64,000 nucleotides of DNA, from assembly GCF_010470665.1 (NCBI RefSeq), contig NZ_VOPZ01000001.1, positions 62,001 through 126,000 of the forward strand, in the 5' to 3' direction. A program made the position numbers and the translations under genes. The notes under the pieces are model-generated. The model made no database searches and was not told the DNA's origin. It was given only the letters and a program-made list of their open reading frames with translations. How positions within the stretch are numbered: position 1 is the first letter of the stretch; each line of letters begins with the position of its first letter. The stretch is from Desulfovibrio sp. JC022. GTDB taxonomy: Bacteria; Desulfobacterota; Desulfovibrionia; Desulfovibrionales; Desulfovibrionaceae. Positions 55,584 through 64,000 of this stretch are shown here, piece by piece.

Positions 55584-57503
55584 ATGAGTAAAAATGATAC
55601 TTCCTGTGGATGCGGAAAATACGAGCTTCTACAGAAAATAAATAATCCTGCGCAGGTTCAGGAGCTAAGCGATGAGGAACTTACTCAGCTGGCAGAAGAA
55701 CTGCGTCAGTGTATAATAAATACTGTTTCCGTGGGCGGCGGGCATCTTGCACCTTCCCTCGGAGTAATTGAACTGACTTTGGCTCTGTTCAAGTGTTTTA
55801 ACCTTGATTATGACCGTCTGGTCTGGGATGTGGGCCATCAGGCTTATGCCCATAAAATTCTGACCGGACGTTACAAGGAATTTCATACTCTGCGCCAGAA
55901 GGACGGCATCAGCGGTTTTCCGCGTATGGCGGAAAATAAGTATGATCATTTCGGCGTGGGCCATTCAAGTACTTCCATTTCTGCCGCTCTCGGTATGGCT
56001 GTAGCCAGTGACCTTGAAGGCGATAACCGTAACTGTGTTGCAGTTATCGGTGACGGCTCCATGACCGCCGGACAGGCCTTTGAAGGCCTCAATCAGGCCG
56101 GGGGTATGAAGCGCAAGATGGTGGTTATTCTCAACGATAACGAGATGTCCATCTCCACCAATGTGGGTGCGCTTTCCGCTTTCCTGAGCCGTAAGCTTTC
56201 CCATCCGGTTATGAACCGTTTCAAGAAGGATTTTGAATCCATCCTCAAACAGGTTCCCAAAATCGGTGATGATCTGGCCATGTACGCCAAGCGCGGTGAA
56301 GATTCCTTTAAGAGTTTCTTCACTCCGGGTATGCTTTTCGAGTCTCTTGATTTTACCTACCTCGGACCTATTGATGGACATAATCTGAACGAGCTGGTCG
56401 ATGTTTTGGAGCAGGTCAAGAAGATGGACGGGCCCGTGCTGGTTCATGTGCTGACCAAGAAAGGTAAGGGTTATGCCCCGGCTGAAGACAATCCCACCTA
56501 TTTTCACGGTGTGGGCAGCTTTGAGCCGGAAACAGGCCGTGCCAAGAAATTCAAGGGCGGTCTGCCTTCCTATACTGAAGTTTTTGGTAAGACTCTCTGT
56601 AAGCTGGCGGAAAAGGATGACAAGATTGTTGCCATCACCGCCGCCATGCCGGAAGGGACCGGAACCGACACTTTTCGCGAGCAGTTCCCGGATCGTTTTG
56701 TAGATGTGGGTATCTGTGAGCAGCATGCGGTAACCTTTGCCGCCGGGCTTGCTACCTTGGGCTACAAGCCTGCGGTGGCTGTTTATTCCACCTTCATGCA
56801 GCGGTCTTATGATCAGGTGGTGCATGATGTCTGTTTGCAGAACCTGAATGTAAATTTTTTCCTTGATCGCGGTGGACTTGTCGGTGCTGACGGGGCTACC
56901 CATCACGGTGTATTTGATATGTCCTTCATGCGTCATATCCCCAACCTGATCTTCATGGCACCGAAAGATGAGGCCGAGCTTTCACGCATGGTCAGGACTG
57001 CCATTGATTTTGATGGTCCTGCTGCGGTGCGCTATCCGCGCGGCGTGGGTATCGGGGCGATTCTTGAAGAGACACCCAGCACCCTTGAAATCGGTGAAGG
57101 TGAGCTTCTGCGTGACGGATTTGACGGGGTTATCATCACTGTCGGTTCAAGGGTCTGGCCTGCCGTAGAAGCGGTGGAAGAAATTGATGAGGAGCACGGG
57201 AAGGCTGTTGCTGTATTCAACGCCCGGTTCATCAAGCCGCTTCCGGAAAAAGAAATTCTGGAATTGGCCGGACGGTTCAAGAAAATCCTTATTGTGGAAG
57301 AAAATGCCAAGGCTGGCGGATTTAGCTCCGCAGTGGTTGAGCTGTTGGTGGACAATAATGCCATTGACGGGCATGAGATCAAGCGTCTCGGCATCCCCGA
57401 TGAGTTCATTGAGCACGGTACCCAGCTTGAGCTGCGCAATGAGCTTGGTATTGATACCACAGGTATGAAGGATGCTATGAAAGAAATGCTTGGGTTGGAG
57501 TAG
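55584..57503 (+). CDS. dxs: 1-deoxy-D-xylulose-5-phosphate synthase
   Basis: 639 aa, typical length. Thiamine diphosphate-binding motif GDGSMTAGQAFEGLNQAG and GHNLNELVDVLEQVK; the transketolase-like pyrimidine domain with EQHAVTFAAGLATLGYKP, and the C-terminal domain VDVGICEQHAVT/AKAGGFSSAVVELL. The first committed step of the MEP pathway (pyruvate plus glyceraldehyde 3-phosphate). Lies at the end of the cluster; the ribosome binding site (GGGGAAT) is modest. A strong terminator follows. Confidence 0.95.
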   Translation: MSKNDTSCGCGKYELLQKINNPAQVQELSDEELTQLAEELRQCIINTVSVGGGHLAPSLGVIELTLALFKCFNLDYDRLVWDVGHQAYAHKILTGRYKEFHTLRQKDGISGFPRMAENKYDHFGVGHSSTSISAALGMAVASDLEGDNRNCVAVIGDGSMTAGQAFEGLNQAGGMKRKMVVILNDNEMSISTNVGALSAFLSRKLSHPVMNRFKKDFESILKQVPKIGDDLAMYAKRGEDSFKSFFTPGMLFESLDFTYLGPIDGHNLNELVDVLEQVKKMDGPVLVHVLTKKGKGYAPAEDNPTYFHGVGSFEPETGRAKKFKGGLPSYTEVFGKTLCKLAEKDDKIVAITAAMPEGTGTDTFREQFPDRFVDVGICEQHAVTFAAGLATLGYKPAVAVYSTFMQRSYDQVVHDVCLQNLNVNFFLDRGGLVGADGATHHGVFDMSFMRHIPNLIFMAPKDEAELSRMVRTAIDFDGPAAVRYPRGVGIGAILEETPSTLEIGEGELLRDGFDGVIITVGSRVWPAVEAVEEIDEEHGKAVAVFNARFIKPLPEKEILELAGRFKKILIVEENAKAGGFSSAVVELLVDNNAIDGHEIKRLGIPDEFIEHGTQLELRNELGIDTTGMKDAMKEMLGLE

Positions 57504-57541
57504 TGTCAGCTAATTGGATTTAGTTTTAAATTGAATTAAAT

Positions 57542-57577
57542 AAAAGGGTTAGTCTCACGCGAGACTAACCCTTTTTT
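57542..57577 (+). terminator. Rho-independent terminator after dxs
   Basis: AAAAGGGTTAGTCTC with complement GAGACTAACCCTTTT, four-base loop, six-T run on the plus strand; likely to end the isoprenoid cluster transcript. Confidence 0.92.
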
Positions 57578-57619
57578 AGTAAACTTATTGGCTTAATATA
57601 GCTGCTTGAAGATATGAGG

Positions 57620-58135
57620 TTATATTTTCAGCAAAATCGGCCCATCTTCCGCAGGCAGCCCTTCCGGTGCACTGTCTTTTAGGAAATTTCGTACATCTTC
57701 GGCCTGTGCAATTACGCCCTTTTTCAACAGGATCGGTCCGGCTTCCTTCGCTATGAGATTGAAAAGTTTCAAGTAGATTATTGCGTCACCGGAACGGACA
57801 GCTTCAGATGTTTTGGCACTGATGTCGCTGCGAAAGCCGCTGATAGGGGTGTCACGGCACATGGCAATACCGCTGATTCCGGGCAGGGCACCGGAAAGGG
57901 ATACTTCATCACCATCCTTGATTTTGACCCCGTCAATATCATCCACGGGGGAACCGTTCACAAAAATTGCCCGTACCCGTGTTTCTGCATAATCAGGACT
58001 GAGCCCGATCTCTTCAACCATGAAGTCGCGAATGCTCATACCCGAAGTTGCATGAATGGTGACTCCTTTTTGCAGCAGGGTGATTGTTCCCGGAATTCCG
58101 GTTTGTATCGTCACGGTCTGGAGATTTTTCTGCAT
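57620..58135 (-). CDS. Hypothetical protein with ubiquitin-like (MoaD/ThiS-type) segment
   Basis: 171 aa from ATG 58135 (GAGGA upstream); a longer frame to 58231 has no site. Residues 10-90 resemble a small beta-grasp fold: TIQTGIPGTITLLQKGVTIHAT, then VRAIFVNGSPVDDIDGVKIKDGDEVSLSGALPG, with GDEVSL as in MoaD. It does not end in the sulfur-carrier GG, so it is not an active carrier. The second half (RSGDAIIYLKLFNLIAKEAGP) is helical and unfamiliar. It is followed on the minus strand by no other gene. Confidence 0.55.
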   Translation of the reverse strand: MQKNLQTVTIQTGIPGTITLLQKGVTIHATSGMSIRDFMVEEIGLSPDYAETRVRAIFVNGSPVDDIDGVKIKDGDEVSLSGALPGISGIAMCRDTPISGFRSDISAKTSEAVRSGDAIIYLKLFNLIAKEAGPILLKKGVIAQAEDVRNFLKDSAPEGLPAEDGPILLKI

Positions 58136-58242
58136 GACATTCCTCGCAAAATGATGGGCTGAATTGTGTCTGTGTTGGTATAATTGTCTGTAATTGTTAG
58201 TAATGATGCGCTGGAAAACAGTAGCTGTCAAACGTCTAAATC

Positions 58243-58278
58243 AAAAAGGCCTGTCCGTAGTAATTACGGACAGGCCTT
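58243..58278 (-). terminator. Terminator of the acyl-CoA ligase gene
   Basis: AAGGCCTGTCCGTA with its complement and TTTTT on the minus strand; a 14 bp stem. The downstream hypothetical gene therefore probably has its own promoter. Confidence 0.9.
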
Positions 58279-58303
58279 AGTTGCTGGTATAGTTTGAAAT
58301 AAA

Positions 58304-59986
58304 TTATTTACTTTTCTTTTTTTTGGCTTCTTCTTCACGCAGGGCACGGCGAAGAACTTTACCGACCATGGTTTTGGGCAGGTCGCTGCGGAATTCCACC
58401 TGCCGGGGGACTTTGTAGCCAGCCAGCTTTTCGCGGCAGTAGGCTATGATTTCGGCGCGGTCCATGCTTTCGCCTTCCTTGAGCACGATATAGACCTTGA
58501 TGATCTCGCCACGGGTCTTGTGGGGCAGGCCGACTGTGACGGCTTCCTGAATTTTGGGATGTTTGTAAAGGACTTCATCCACCTCACGTGGGTAGATATT
58601 GTAGCCGCTGGAAATGATCATGTCTTTTTTGCGGTCTACTATGTAGAAGTACCCGTCCTCATCCATATAGGCGATGTCTCCGGTGTAGAGCCAACCGTTG
58701 CGCAGGGTCCCGGCGGTTTCGTCGGGCTTGTTGTAGTAGCCTTTCATGACCTGCGGTCCGCGGATGACCAGTTCGCCCATCTTTCCGGGGGGAAGCTGCA
58801 CACTGCCAACTTCCATGTCCACGATGGCGGCGTCAGTGGAGGGAACAGGCATTCCGATTGAACCTGGTTTCTTGGTTCCATTAAGGGGGTTGAGATGGGT
58901 CAAAGGTGAGGCTTCGGTGAGGCCGAACCCTTCTACAATGGTTGCCCCGAAAACGTCTTTGAATTGCTTAATTCCTTCTACCGGCATGGGCGAGGAACCG
59001 GACAGACAGTATTTAACCGAGGCCACATCATATTTATCCAGTTCCTTTTGTTGGAGTAGGGAAATATACAGGGCCGGGGCTCCGGGGAAAATAGTCGGTT
59101 TCAGCTTGTGCATGGTTTTGAGTACATCAAGGGGCACGTAGCGTGGAAATGGGACCATGGTCGCACCCAGCAGGACGGGGAAGTTGAGACAGACAGTCAG
59201 TCCGTAGATGTGGAAATAGGGCAGAATGCCCATCACGATTTCTCTTTCGTCTCCTAACTGACTGAGCATGGCGTGGGCTTGCTGCACGTTTGCGCCGAGG
59301 TTGGCGTGAGTCAGGTTGCAGCCCTTGGACAGCCCGGTGGTTCCTCCGGTGTATTGCAGCAGGGCGGTATCTTCCGGCCTGATGTTCGGTGCGCTGTAAC
59401 GTTCCTTGCCCGCCAGCAGGATATCCCACTTGAGGATTGAAGAATCGTTGTAGGGTACTTTGGGAGAACTTTTTTCCCGCATGCATTTTACCTTGTAAAG
59501 CATGTTCAGGGGAAATTTAAGAGTGTCGGAAATCTTGGTGACCAGATATTTACGTACCGGGAGTTTGTCGCGAAGCTTTTCCACCTTGGACCAGAGCAGG
59601 TCGATGGTGATCAGCATTTTGGCCCCGGAATCACTGAGCTGGTGGACGATCTCAGTTTCCATGTAAAGCGGGTTGGTCAGGGTTACGATAGCCCCGGCCT
59701 TGAGGATGGCAAAGTAGGTCATGATCATCTGCGGGGTGTTGGGTAACATGATAGCGACCCGATCACCCGGCTCAATGCCCAGCTTGCGCAGGTTGGCGGC
59801 CATGATTTCGACCTGCTGTTGCAGCTTGCCGTAGGTGATTGACCAGTTCTGGAATTCAATGGCCTTGCGTTTTGGCCATTTCTCAGCTGTCAGGTCCAGA
59901 TATTCAAATAACGGGCGATATACAAAATCAATACTCTTTACTACATCCGAATCATAATGATCCAGCCATGGGCGATTAATCTCCAC
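58304..59986 (-). CDS. fadD: Long-chain fatty-acid-CoA ligase
   Basis: 560 aa. AMP-binding enzyme: P-loop-like YTGGTTGLSKGCNLTH, motif GFGLTEASPLTH, and YTGDIAYMDEDGYFYIVDRKKDMIISSGYNIYPREVD; C-terminal Lys in LPKTMVGKVLRRALRE. It activates fatty acids to acyl-CoA through acyl-AMP in the cytoplasm. No beta-oxidation genes are nearby. The C-terminus is Lys-rich (EEAKKKKSK). Its start at 59986 has GGAG. Confidence 0.9.
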   Translation of the reverse strand: MEINRPWLDHYDSDVVKSIDFVYRPLFEYLDLTAEKWPKRKAIEFQNWSITYGKLQQQVEIMAANLRKLGIEPGDRVAIMLPNTPQMIMTYFAILKAGAIVTLTNPLYMETEIVHQLSDSGAKMLITIDLLWSKVEKLRDKLPVRKYLVTKISDTLKFPLNMLYKVKCMREKSSPKVPYNDSSILKWDILLAGKERYSAPNIRPEDTALLQYTGGTTGLSKGCNLTHANLGANVQQAHAMLSQLGDEREIVMGILPYFHIYGLTVCLNFPVLLGATMVPFPRYVPLDVLKTMHKLKPTIFPGAPALYISLLQQKELDKYDVASVKYCLSGSSPMPVEGIKQFKDVFGATIVEGFGLTEASPLTHLNPLNGTKKPGSIGMPVPSTDAAIVDMEVGSVQLPPGKMGELVIRGPQVMKGYYNKPDETAGTLRNGWLYTGDIAYMDEDGYFYIVDRKKDMIISSGYNIYPREVDEVLYKHPKIQEAVTVGLPHKTRGEIIKVYIVLKEGESMDRAEIIAYCREKLAGYKVPRQVEFRSDLPKTMVGKVLRRALREEEAKKKKSK

Positions 59987-60176
59987 TCCTTACCTTCCCT
60001 TATTTCTTAATTCAACGCATTGAATTTTAATTCTTTCCTGTCTGGAAATGCGGCAGCAGGCCGGAAATATCCGGCAACGGCGCAGATTCCTTATCCCCCC
60101 GCATGGGGTCCACTTTCCTTTTAAAGAGGAGCGAGTATATTGATCTGTTTAGATTCTTGCAAGTTTGTATGTGTGC

Positions 60177-60815
60177 TTATCTGCGGGCAGATCTGGAAAA
60201 AAGATCCAGCAGGTAGCTGGTCAGGGCTTGGTTCACTCTCTGCCCGCATTTTGAAAATGGGCAGCCCAGTTCATAGGGCACTTCCATGGGGCGGGGTGTT
60301 CCGTGGTAAACGACTGAGTCGCGTCCGGCTTTTGATTCCTTGACCAGAATCTGCATGGTGATGAAGCAACTGTTTGGCCCGCTTCTTATGCGCTGGATTT
60401 CCGGGGTCCATTCATTGATCAGTACCGGGTATTCTGCGAAAAAGGGATCTCCGTAGAAACCATCATAGGCAAAGCCCACCCGTTGGGATTCTCCGGTAGC
60501 TGCAAGTTTTGGCGAAATAGAGCCTATACGGGCTTCTATTATGTAGTTTGCATTACCGTCAGGAGCATAGCTGTAGCCGATTCCTTCAATGGATTTGATG
60601 ATATTTTGTTCCATGGGAACGACTCCGGCCTCAACTTTTCGCGGCAGTCCGTTTCCCTTGAGTTCGAAAAGTACAACCTGAACATTAAATGTTCCGGGGG
60701 TCGGGTTGAATACTGTTATGGGGACGGCTGGCTTTGTCTCATGGCTGGCACAGCCGCTGAGGAATATGAACATACAGAGACAAAAAAGTTTTACAAGACC
60801 GGATTTTTTTAACAT
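60177..60815 (-). CDS. Predicted lipoprotein, 212 aa
   Basis: A lipoprotein signal peptide ends LFCLCMFIFLSGC (lipobox LSGC; Cys21). The mature part is beta-rich (NVQVVLFELKGNG, NYIIEARIGSISP) and ends FSRSARR. I do not recognise a named family. Next gene upstream is on the other strand. Likely anchored in the outer membrane because the residue after Cys is Ala, not Asp. Confidence 0.7.
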   Translation of the reverse strand: MLKKSGLVKLFCLCMFIFLSGCASHETKPAVPITVFNPTPGTFNVQVVLFELKGNGLPRKVEAGVVPMEQNIIKSIEGIGYSYAPDGNANYIIEARIGSISPKLAATGESQRVGFAYDGFYGDPFFAEYPVLINEWTPEIQRIRSGPNSCFITMQILVKESKAGRDSVVYHGTPRPMEVPYELGCPFSKCGQRVNQALTSYLLDLFSRSARR

Positions 60816-61043
60816 AAATACCCCTTGAGTTGCGTACTGGATAATTTGGATCAGTTGTATATCAATACATGTTGCCTAGCAATAACAAGGCACATTAACT
60901 GGAGCAGTTTTCCAGAAGTACAAGAATGGGTGTATTTATTTTGAAAAAAAGGGTAATACCTTGAAATGGTCGGAACAGGTATCTAGAATTAAGCCTGTGT
61001 GGAGTAGGGCGGAATTAGAGATTGATTTTGAGGGAGCCACCAT

Positions 61044-62003
61044 ATGCTGGATAATGAAATACTATTGGATGCCGGGACTAACGAGTTCGAAATTATTGAA
61101 TTTTTTATCGATGAAGTTGACGGAGGAAATGAAGACCGTGACTATTTCGGTATAAACGTGGCAAAGGTGCTTGAAGTAGTTGAGGCTCCTGACGGGCTGG
61201 AAGCAGCTGAAGGCGCACCTCATCCCAGCTATCTGGGCACCATGTCTCTGCGTGATATAATCCTGCCGGTAATTGATCTGGCTGTCTGGCTCGGCATTGA
61301 GCGTAAGGAGTCGGAATTCGAACTCATCGTGGTTACCGAAATGAACAATGTCATTACCGGATTCTTGGTTACCGGAGTGACCCAGATTCACCGCATCGGC
61401 TGGGGGGATTTGAAAACTCCCAATAAATATATTGCGGACATGGACACTAACTGTATCACCGGTACTGTTCATCTTGAAGACCGCTTTATTCTCATGATCG
61501 ACCTTGAACGCATTCTGGGTGAGCTTGACCCGGAAATGGCAGAGCGAAGCGATGGTCAGGTTTATACTGCCCCGGAAAAGATGACAGCTGTGCTGGTGGA
61601 TGATTCCGTTTCCGTGCGGGCATTACTTAATAGGAATTTTGAGTCTTCTAATTTTGAGGTCAAGCTTTATACCAACGGGCAGGAAGCTTGGGAGGCATTA
61701 CAGGAAATGAATGCCGAAGCCAAGGAAAGTGGCGGTTCAATCAACGATGTGATTGATATTGTTGTTTCTGATATTGAGATGCCCCAGATGGACGGCTACA
61801 CCCTGACCAAGCACGTTAAGGATCATGCAGATCTTTCCTGTCTGCCGGTTATTCTCTTTTCATCCCTGATTACTAAAGGGCTTTACCACAAAGGCGAGGC
61901 TGTCAAAGCGGATGATCAGATAACCAAACCAGAATTTAACGAACTTACCGGGCGGGCCATTGCCTTGATTGAAAAGTACAGGGCTAAGCGGATGTCTGCC
62001 TAA
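61044..62003 (+). CDS. cheV: Chemotaxis coupling protein CheV
   Basis: 319 aa. Residues 1-160 are a CheW-like coupling domain (NEFEIIEFFIDEVDGG, SLRDIILPVIDLAVWLGI), residues 185-310 a receiver domain with VLVDDSVSVRALL, the phosphorylatable Asp in VVSDIEMPQMDGYTL, and LFSSLITKGL as the switch region. CheV links receptors to the CheA kinase and helps adaptation. GAGGGAG lies before the ATG. No other chemotaxis gene is close. Its stop overlaps that of the convergent solute-binding gene by four bases. Confidence 0.92.
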   Translation: MLDNEILLDAGTNEFEIIEFFIDEVDGGNEDRDYFGINVAKVLEVVEAPDGLEAAEGAPHPSYLGTMSLRDIILPVIDLAVWLGIERKESEFELIVVTEMNNVITGFLVTGVTQIHRIGWGDLKTPNKYIADMDTNCITGTVHLEDRFILMIDLERILGELDPEMAERSDGQVYTAPEKMTAVLVDDSVSVRALLNRNFESSNFEVKLYTNGQEAWEALQEMNAEAKESGGSINDVIDIVVSDIEMPQMDGYTLTKHVKDHADLSCLPVILFSSLITKGLYHKGEAVKADDQITKPEFNELTGRAIALIEKYRAKRMSA

Positions 62004-62827
62004 TGCCCGCGTAATTCATATGGTTTGAATATTACTTTTGCGGGGTCGATGTCGGTTTTTAGGAAATATGAATTGATTGTTTCTGCAATTGTACCGTTAG
62101 TAAGCATCTGTTCAATTGTCTGGTTTATCTTTTTGTAATGATTTGATTTTTTTGATCTTCTGGGGTATGCGAAGTATACGTTTACCGTGTCGATTATATA
62201 GGGCAGAGAGGTAATTTTATCAGTGAGGCCCTGTTCTGAAATTTTAATTACCGTATCGATATATGTGCCTATGAAAAAATCGGAATATCCCCTGACAAGC
62301 CTGTTTATGGCTGTTTGATCATCGGTCACTTCTTTAAATTTTGCTTTTCCAGATTTTGCAAAGGTGTCAAAATACTCGCCGTAACTGCCACCTCTGATTT
62401 TATCCCCTCTTTTCCCTTGCAGATCTATGAGTTTTTCAAGTTTAAAAGGCGTACCGGTAAAAATGCGCAGTTCATTGCGTAGTATCGGGGGAGAAAAGAG
62501 GAACTTCTCCGCTCTATTCTTGTTCCAGAATATCCCGCATATGATATCAATTTTTCCTTTCTCCAGAGACATTACCGCCCGCTTCCAAGGCATATCCCGG
62601 TATTGCAGGGAGTAGCCGTTGGCATGGGCAGCCTTTTCAAGAATTTCGTACATCAGGCCGTATACTCGGCCTGTCTTGTTCTTCATAAGGAAAGGTTTCC
62701 AGTGCATCTGCCCGGAAACCACTAAAGGCTGGGCATCAGCTGTTGCCGCTGAACTCAGGTTGATCATGCATAGAGCAAACACAATAATGGTGCTGCTTAA
62801 GAGAAGGAATGTGTTTTTTCGAAACAT
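62000..62827 (-). CDS. Periplasmic solute-binding protein (PBP type 2, SBP_bac_3)
   Basis: 275 aa. Signal peptide of about 28 residues ending LSSAA. Family signatures YGLMYEILEKAAHANGYSL, AVMSLEKGKIDIICGIFW and VYFAYPRRSK. Such proteins bind amino acids or related solutes. There are no transporter permease or ATPase genes next to it; orphan solute-binding proteins often serve as extracellular sensor partners, and a chemotaxis gene stands next to it, though on the other strand. Confidence 0.8.
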   Translation of the reverse strand: MFRKNTFLLLSSTIIVFALCMINLSSAATADAQPLVVSGQMHWKPFLMKNKTGRVYGLMYEILEKAAHANGYSLQYRDMPWKRAVMSLEKGKIDIICGIFWNKNRAEKFLFSPPILRNELRIFTGTPFKLEKLIDLQGKRGDKIRGGSYGEYFDTFAKSGKAKFKEVTDDQTAINRLVRGYSDFFIGTYIDTVIKISEQGLTDKITSLPYIIDTVNVYFAYPRRSKKSNHYKKINQTIEQMLTNGTIAETINSYFLKTDIDPAKVIFKPYELRGH

Positions 62828-62863
62828 GGATAATTTTTAACACGTTCTGAAATCTTGCGGAAG

Positions 62864-62910
62864 AAAAAACTCCCCTCCGTTGTGTTAAACGAAGGGGAGT
62901 TCTGTTTTTT
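62864..62910. terminator. Bidirectional terminator
   Basis: AACTCCCCT...GGGGAGTT stem flanked by AAAAAA on one side and TTTTTT on the other; lies downstream of the small lipoprotein gene (minus strand). Confidence 0.85.
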
Positions 62911-63187
62911 ATTTTTTAACCCAGCCGCGCCTTTTCATGCATTTTTCAAATGTTGTTGTGTAGGCGTAGTTTTCGGAAAACTCGGCTTCATAAGTGGTGG
63001 GTTCCGGCGGTGCCCCGTCGGTCTGCGCACCTACCGGAACATTTTGCTGGTTCTGTTTTTCACAGAATTCCCGGTCGCGCTTGAAAATTTCTTTTTCCTT
63101 GGCCGGGTCGGCAATGTTCGGGTTGTGCCACGATCCGCATCCCCCGAGTAACAGCAGGGCCGCTGTCAGCAATAGAATTTTCTTCAT
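62909..63187 (-). CDS. Small lipoprotein, 92 aa
   Basis: Lipoprotein signal MKKILLLTAALLLLGGC (Cys17), then a short mature domain with two Cys (REFCEKQN, TFEKCMKRRGWVKK) that could form a disulfide in the periplasm. The ending FEKCMKRRGW is common among small secreted proteins of proteobacteria of unknown function. Starts 18 bp after gpsA on the same strand with AAGGAG before the ATG; cotranscribed with it. Confidence 0.75.
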   Translation of the reverse strand: MKKILLLTAALLLLGGCGSWHNPNIADPAKEKEIFKRDREFCEKQNQQNVPVGAQTDGAPPEPTTYEAEFSENYAYTTTFEKCMKRRGWVKK

Positions 63188-63205
63188 TCAGGACTCCTTT
63201 AAAAA

Positions 63206-64000
63206 TTATTCTGCTTTAAGGTCGCGGGTCATCAGGTCGCGTACCGCTGTTGCAGGATCTTTGTCTTCATATAGAATTTTGTAGACCTGTTCTGTTATGG
63301 GCAGTTCTACGCCCAGTTTTCGGGCCAGAAAGTGAACCGATTCGGTTGTTTTAACTCCTTCAGCCACCATACGCATTTTCAGGATTTCATCCAGTTTCAG
63401 CCCTTGTCCGAGTTTGAGGCCGACCTGCCTGTTGCGGGAAAGGTCTCCGGTGCAGGTCAACACTAGATCTCCCATGCCGGAAAGGCCCATGAAAGTGGAG
63501 GTTTGCGCACCCATGGCTTCACCTAGTCTGCTCATTTCGGCAATACCCCTCGTGATCAGGGCTGCCCGAGTGTTATGCCCGAATTTCAGGCCGTCGGCCA
63601 TACCTGCGGCAATAGCCATGATGTTTTTTATGGCACCGCCCAGTTCAACTCCCCGGTAATCGGGGTTGGTGTAGATCCGCAAATACGGGGTTGAGAAAAT
63701 ATCCTGTACTTCAGCGGCCAGTTTTTCATTTTCACAGCCGAGCACGATGGAAGTCGGAAGTTCGGCACTTAGTTCATAGGCAAAGGTAGGGCCGGAAAGA
63801 TGGGCGAATCTGGGATTCAGTCCTTCCAGACTTTCGTGGACCACCTCTGACATAGGTGCACCGGTGTTCAGTTCAATTCCTTTGCTGGCGCAGATGACAG
63901 CCGGGTTTTCCGGGAAGAACCGTTTCATGTCAGTCAGAGCACTGCGGAGGAACTGACTGGGAACAACAAGAAGGTAGTAGTCTGCATCCTGCATAACCTG
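63206..64000 (-). CDS. gpsA: Glycerol-3-phosphate dehydrogenase [NAD(P)+], N-terminus beyond window
   Basis: About 263 residues of the C-terminal part are present; the first roughly 60-70 residues, with the Rossmann GxGxxG, lie past base 64000. Visible signatures: ADYYLLVVPSQFLRSAL, ICASKGIELNTG, HLSGPTFAYELSAELPTSIVLG, GVELGGAIKNIMAIAAGMADGLKFGHNTRAALITRGIAEM and FMGLSGMGDLVLTCTGDLSRNRQVG. It makes sn-glycerol 3-phosphate for phospholipids. The last residues DLMTRDLKAE fit the family end. Confidence 0.95.
   Translation of the reverse strand, partial: QVMQDADYYLLVVPSQFLRSALTDMKRFFPENPAVICASKGIELNTGAPMSEVVHESLEGLNPRFAHLSGPTFAYELSAELPTSIVLGCENEKLAAEVQDIFSTPYLRIYTNPDYRGVELGGAIKNIMAIAAGMADGLKFGHNTRAALITRGIAEMSRLGEAMGAQTSTFMGLSGMGDLVLTCTGDLSRNRQVGLKLGQGLKLDEILKMRMVAEGVKTTESVHFLARKLGVELPITEQVYKILYEDKDPATAVRDLMTRDLKAE

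Noticed and set aside
57620-58135. Sulfur-carrier (ThiS/MoaD) protein
   Set aside because: It has the beta-grasp-like segment but no terminal GG and no thiazole or molybdopterin genes beside it.

Overview
The window looks like chromosome of a marine sulfate reducer of the Desulfovibrionaceae (Maridesulfovibrio/Desulfovibrio type). This is inferred from gene content: a single-chain pyruvate:ferredoxin oxidoreductase, a C4-dicarboxylate block (fumarate reductase/succinate dehydrogenase, two-subunit class I fumarase, malic enzyme, dicarboxylate carrier), a long phosphate acetyltransferase, a 2-hydroxyacyl-CoA dehydratase-type protein with its ATPase activator, a CheV, and moderate base composition. 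I see no insertion sequence, prophage, integrase or CRISPR array. The window is mostly core genome.

Layout. 0-13 kb: an HD-GYP protein faces a leftward operon (RlmD-type 23S rRNA methyltransferase, a very large class I adenylate cyclase carrying pentapeptide repeats, an HD protein, a CBS protein). Then come an RlpA-like protein, FxsA, a TSUP transporter and ribosomal protein S1. Between S1 and the transporter lies a 74-codon TusA-like gene interrupted at codon 14 by an in-frame TGA. It is best explained as an unannotated selenoprotein and is the most interesting item here. 13-17 kb: a dehydratase-like iron-sulfur protein with its activator, and a SidJ-like kinase-fold protein. 17-25 kb: penicillin-binding protein 1C with a bacterial alpha-2-macroglobulin. 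25-31 kb: a Cache/PAS histidine kinase, two duplicated tRNA-Arg(ACG) genes with their own promoters and terminators, and a TetR regulator overlapping a major-facilitator/ApbE fusion.

31-46.5 kb: after a 1 kb non-coding gap, a rightward metabolic block links fumarate/succinate, malate, pyruvate, acetyl-CoA and acetyl phosphate: frdCAB, fumarase alpha/beta, NAD-malic enzyme, a DASS carrier, Pta and pyruvate:ferredoxin oxidoreductase. Together they could support growth by fumarate or malate dismutation, or reoxidise reductant onto fumarate. A 285 bp intergenic region ahead of pta has the layout of a structured RNA.

46.5-64 kb: a coiled-coil protein, an APS/PAPS reductase-like protein and uracil-DNA glycosylase. 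Then a rightward cluster follows: ispG, proS, xseA, an M23 peptidase, xseB, ispA and dxs, i.e. the MEP isoprenoid pathway mixed with exonuclease VII. After it come a MoaD/ThiS-like protein, an acyl-CoA ligase, a lipoprotein, CheV, a periplasmic solute-binding protein, a small lipoprotein and a gpsA cut by the window edge. Three copies of one hairpin repeat (tail GCCGCCGGAGGC) lie between genes at 19.2, 48.0 and 49.0 kb.
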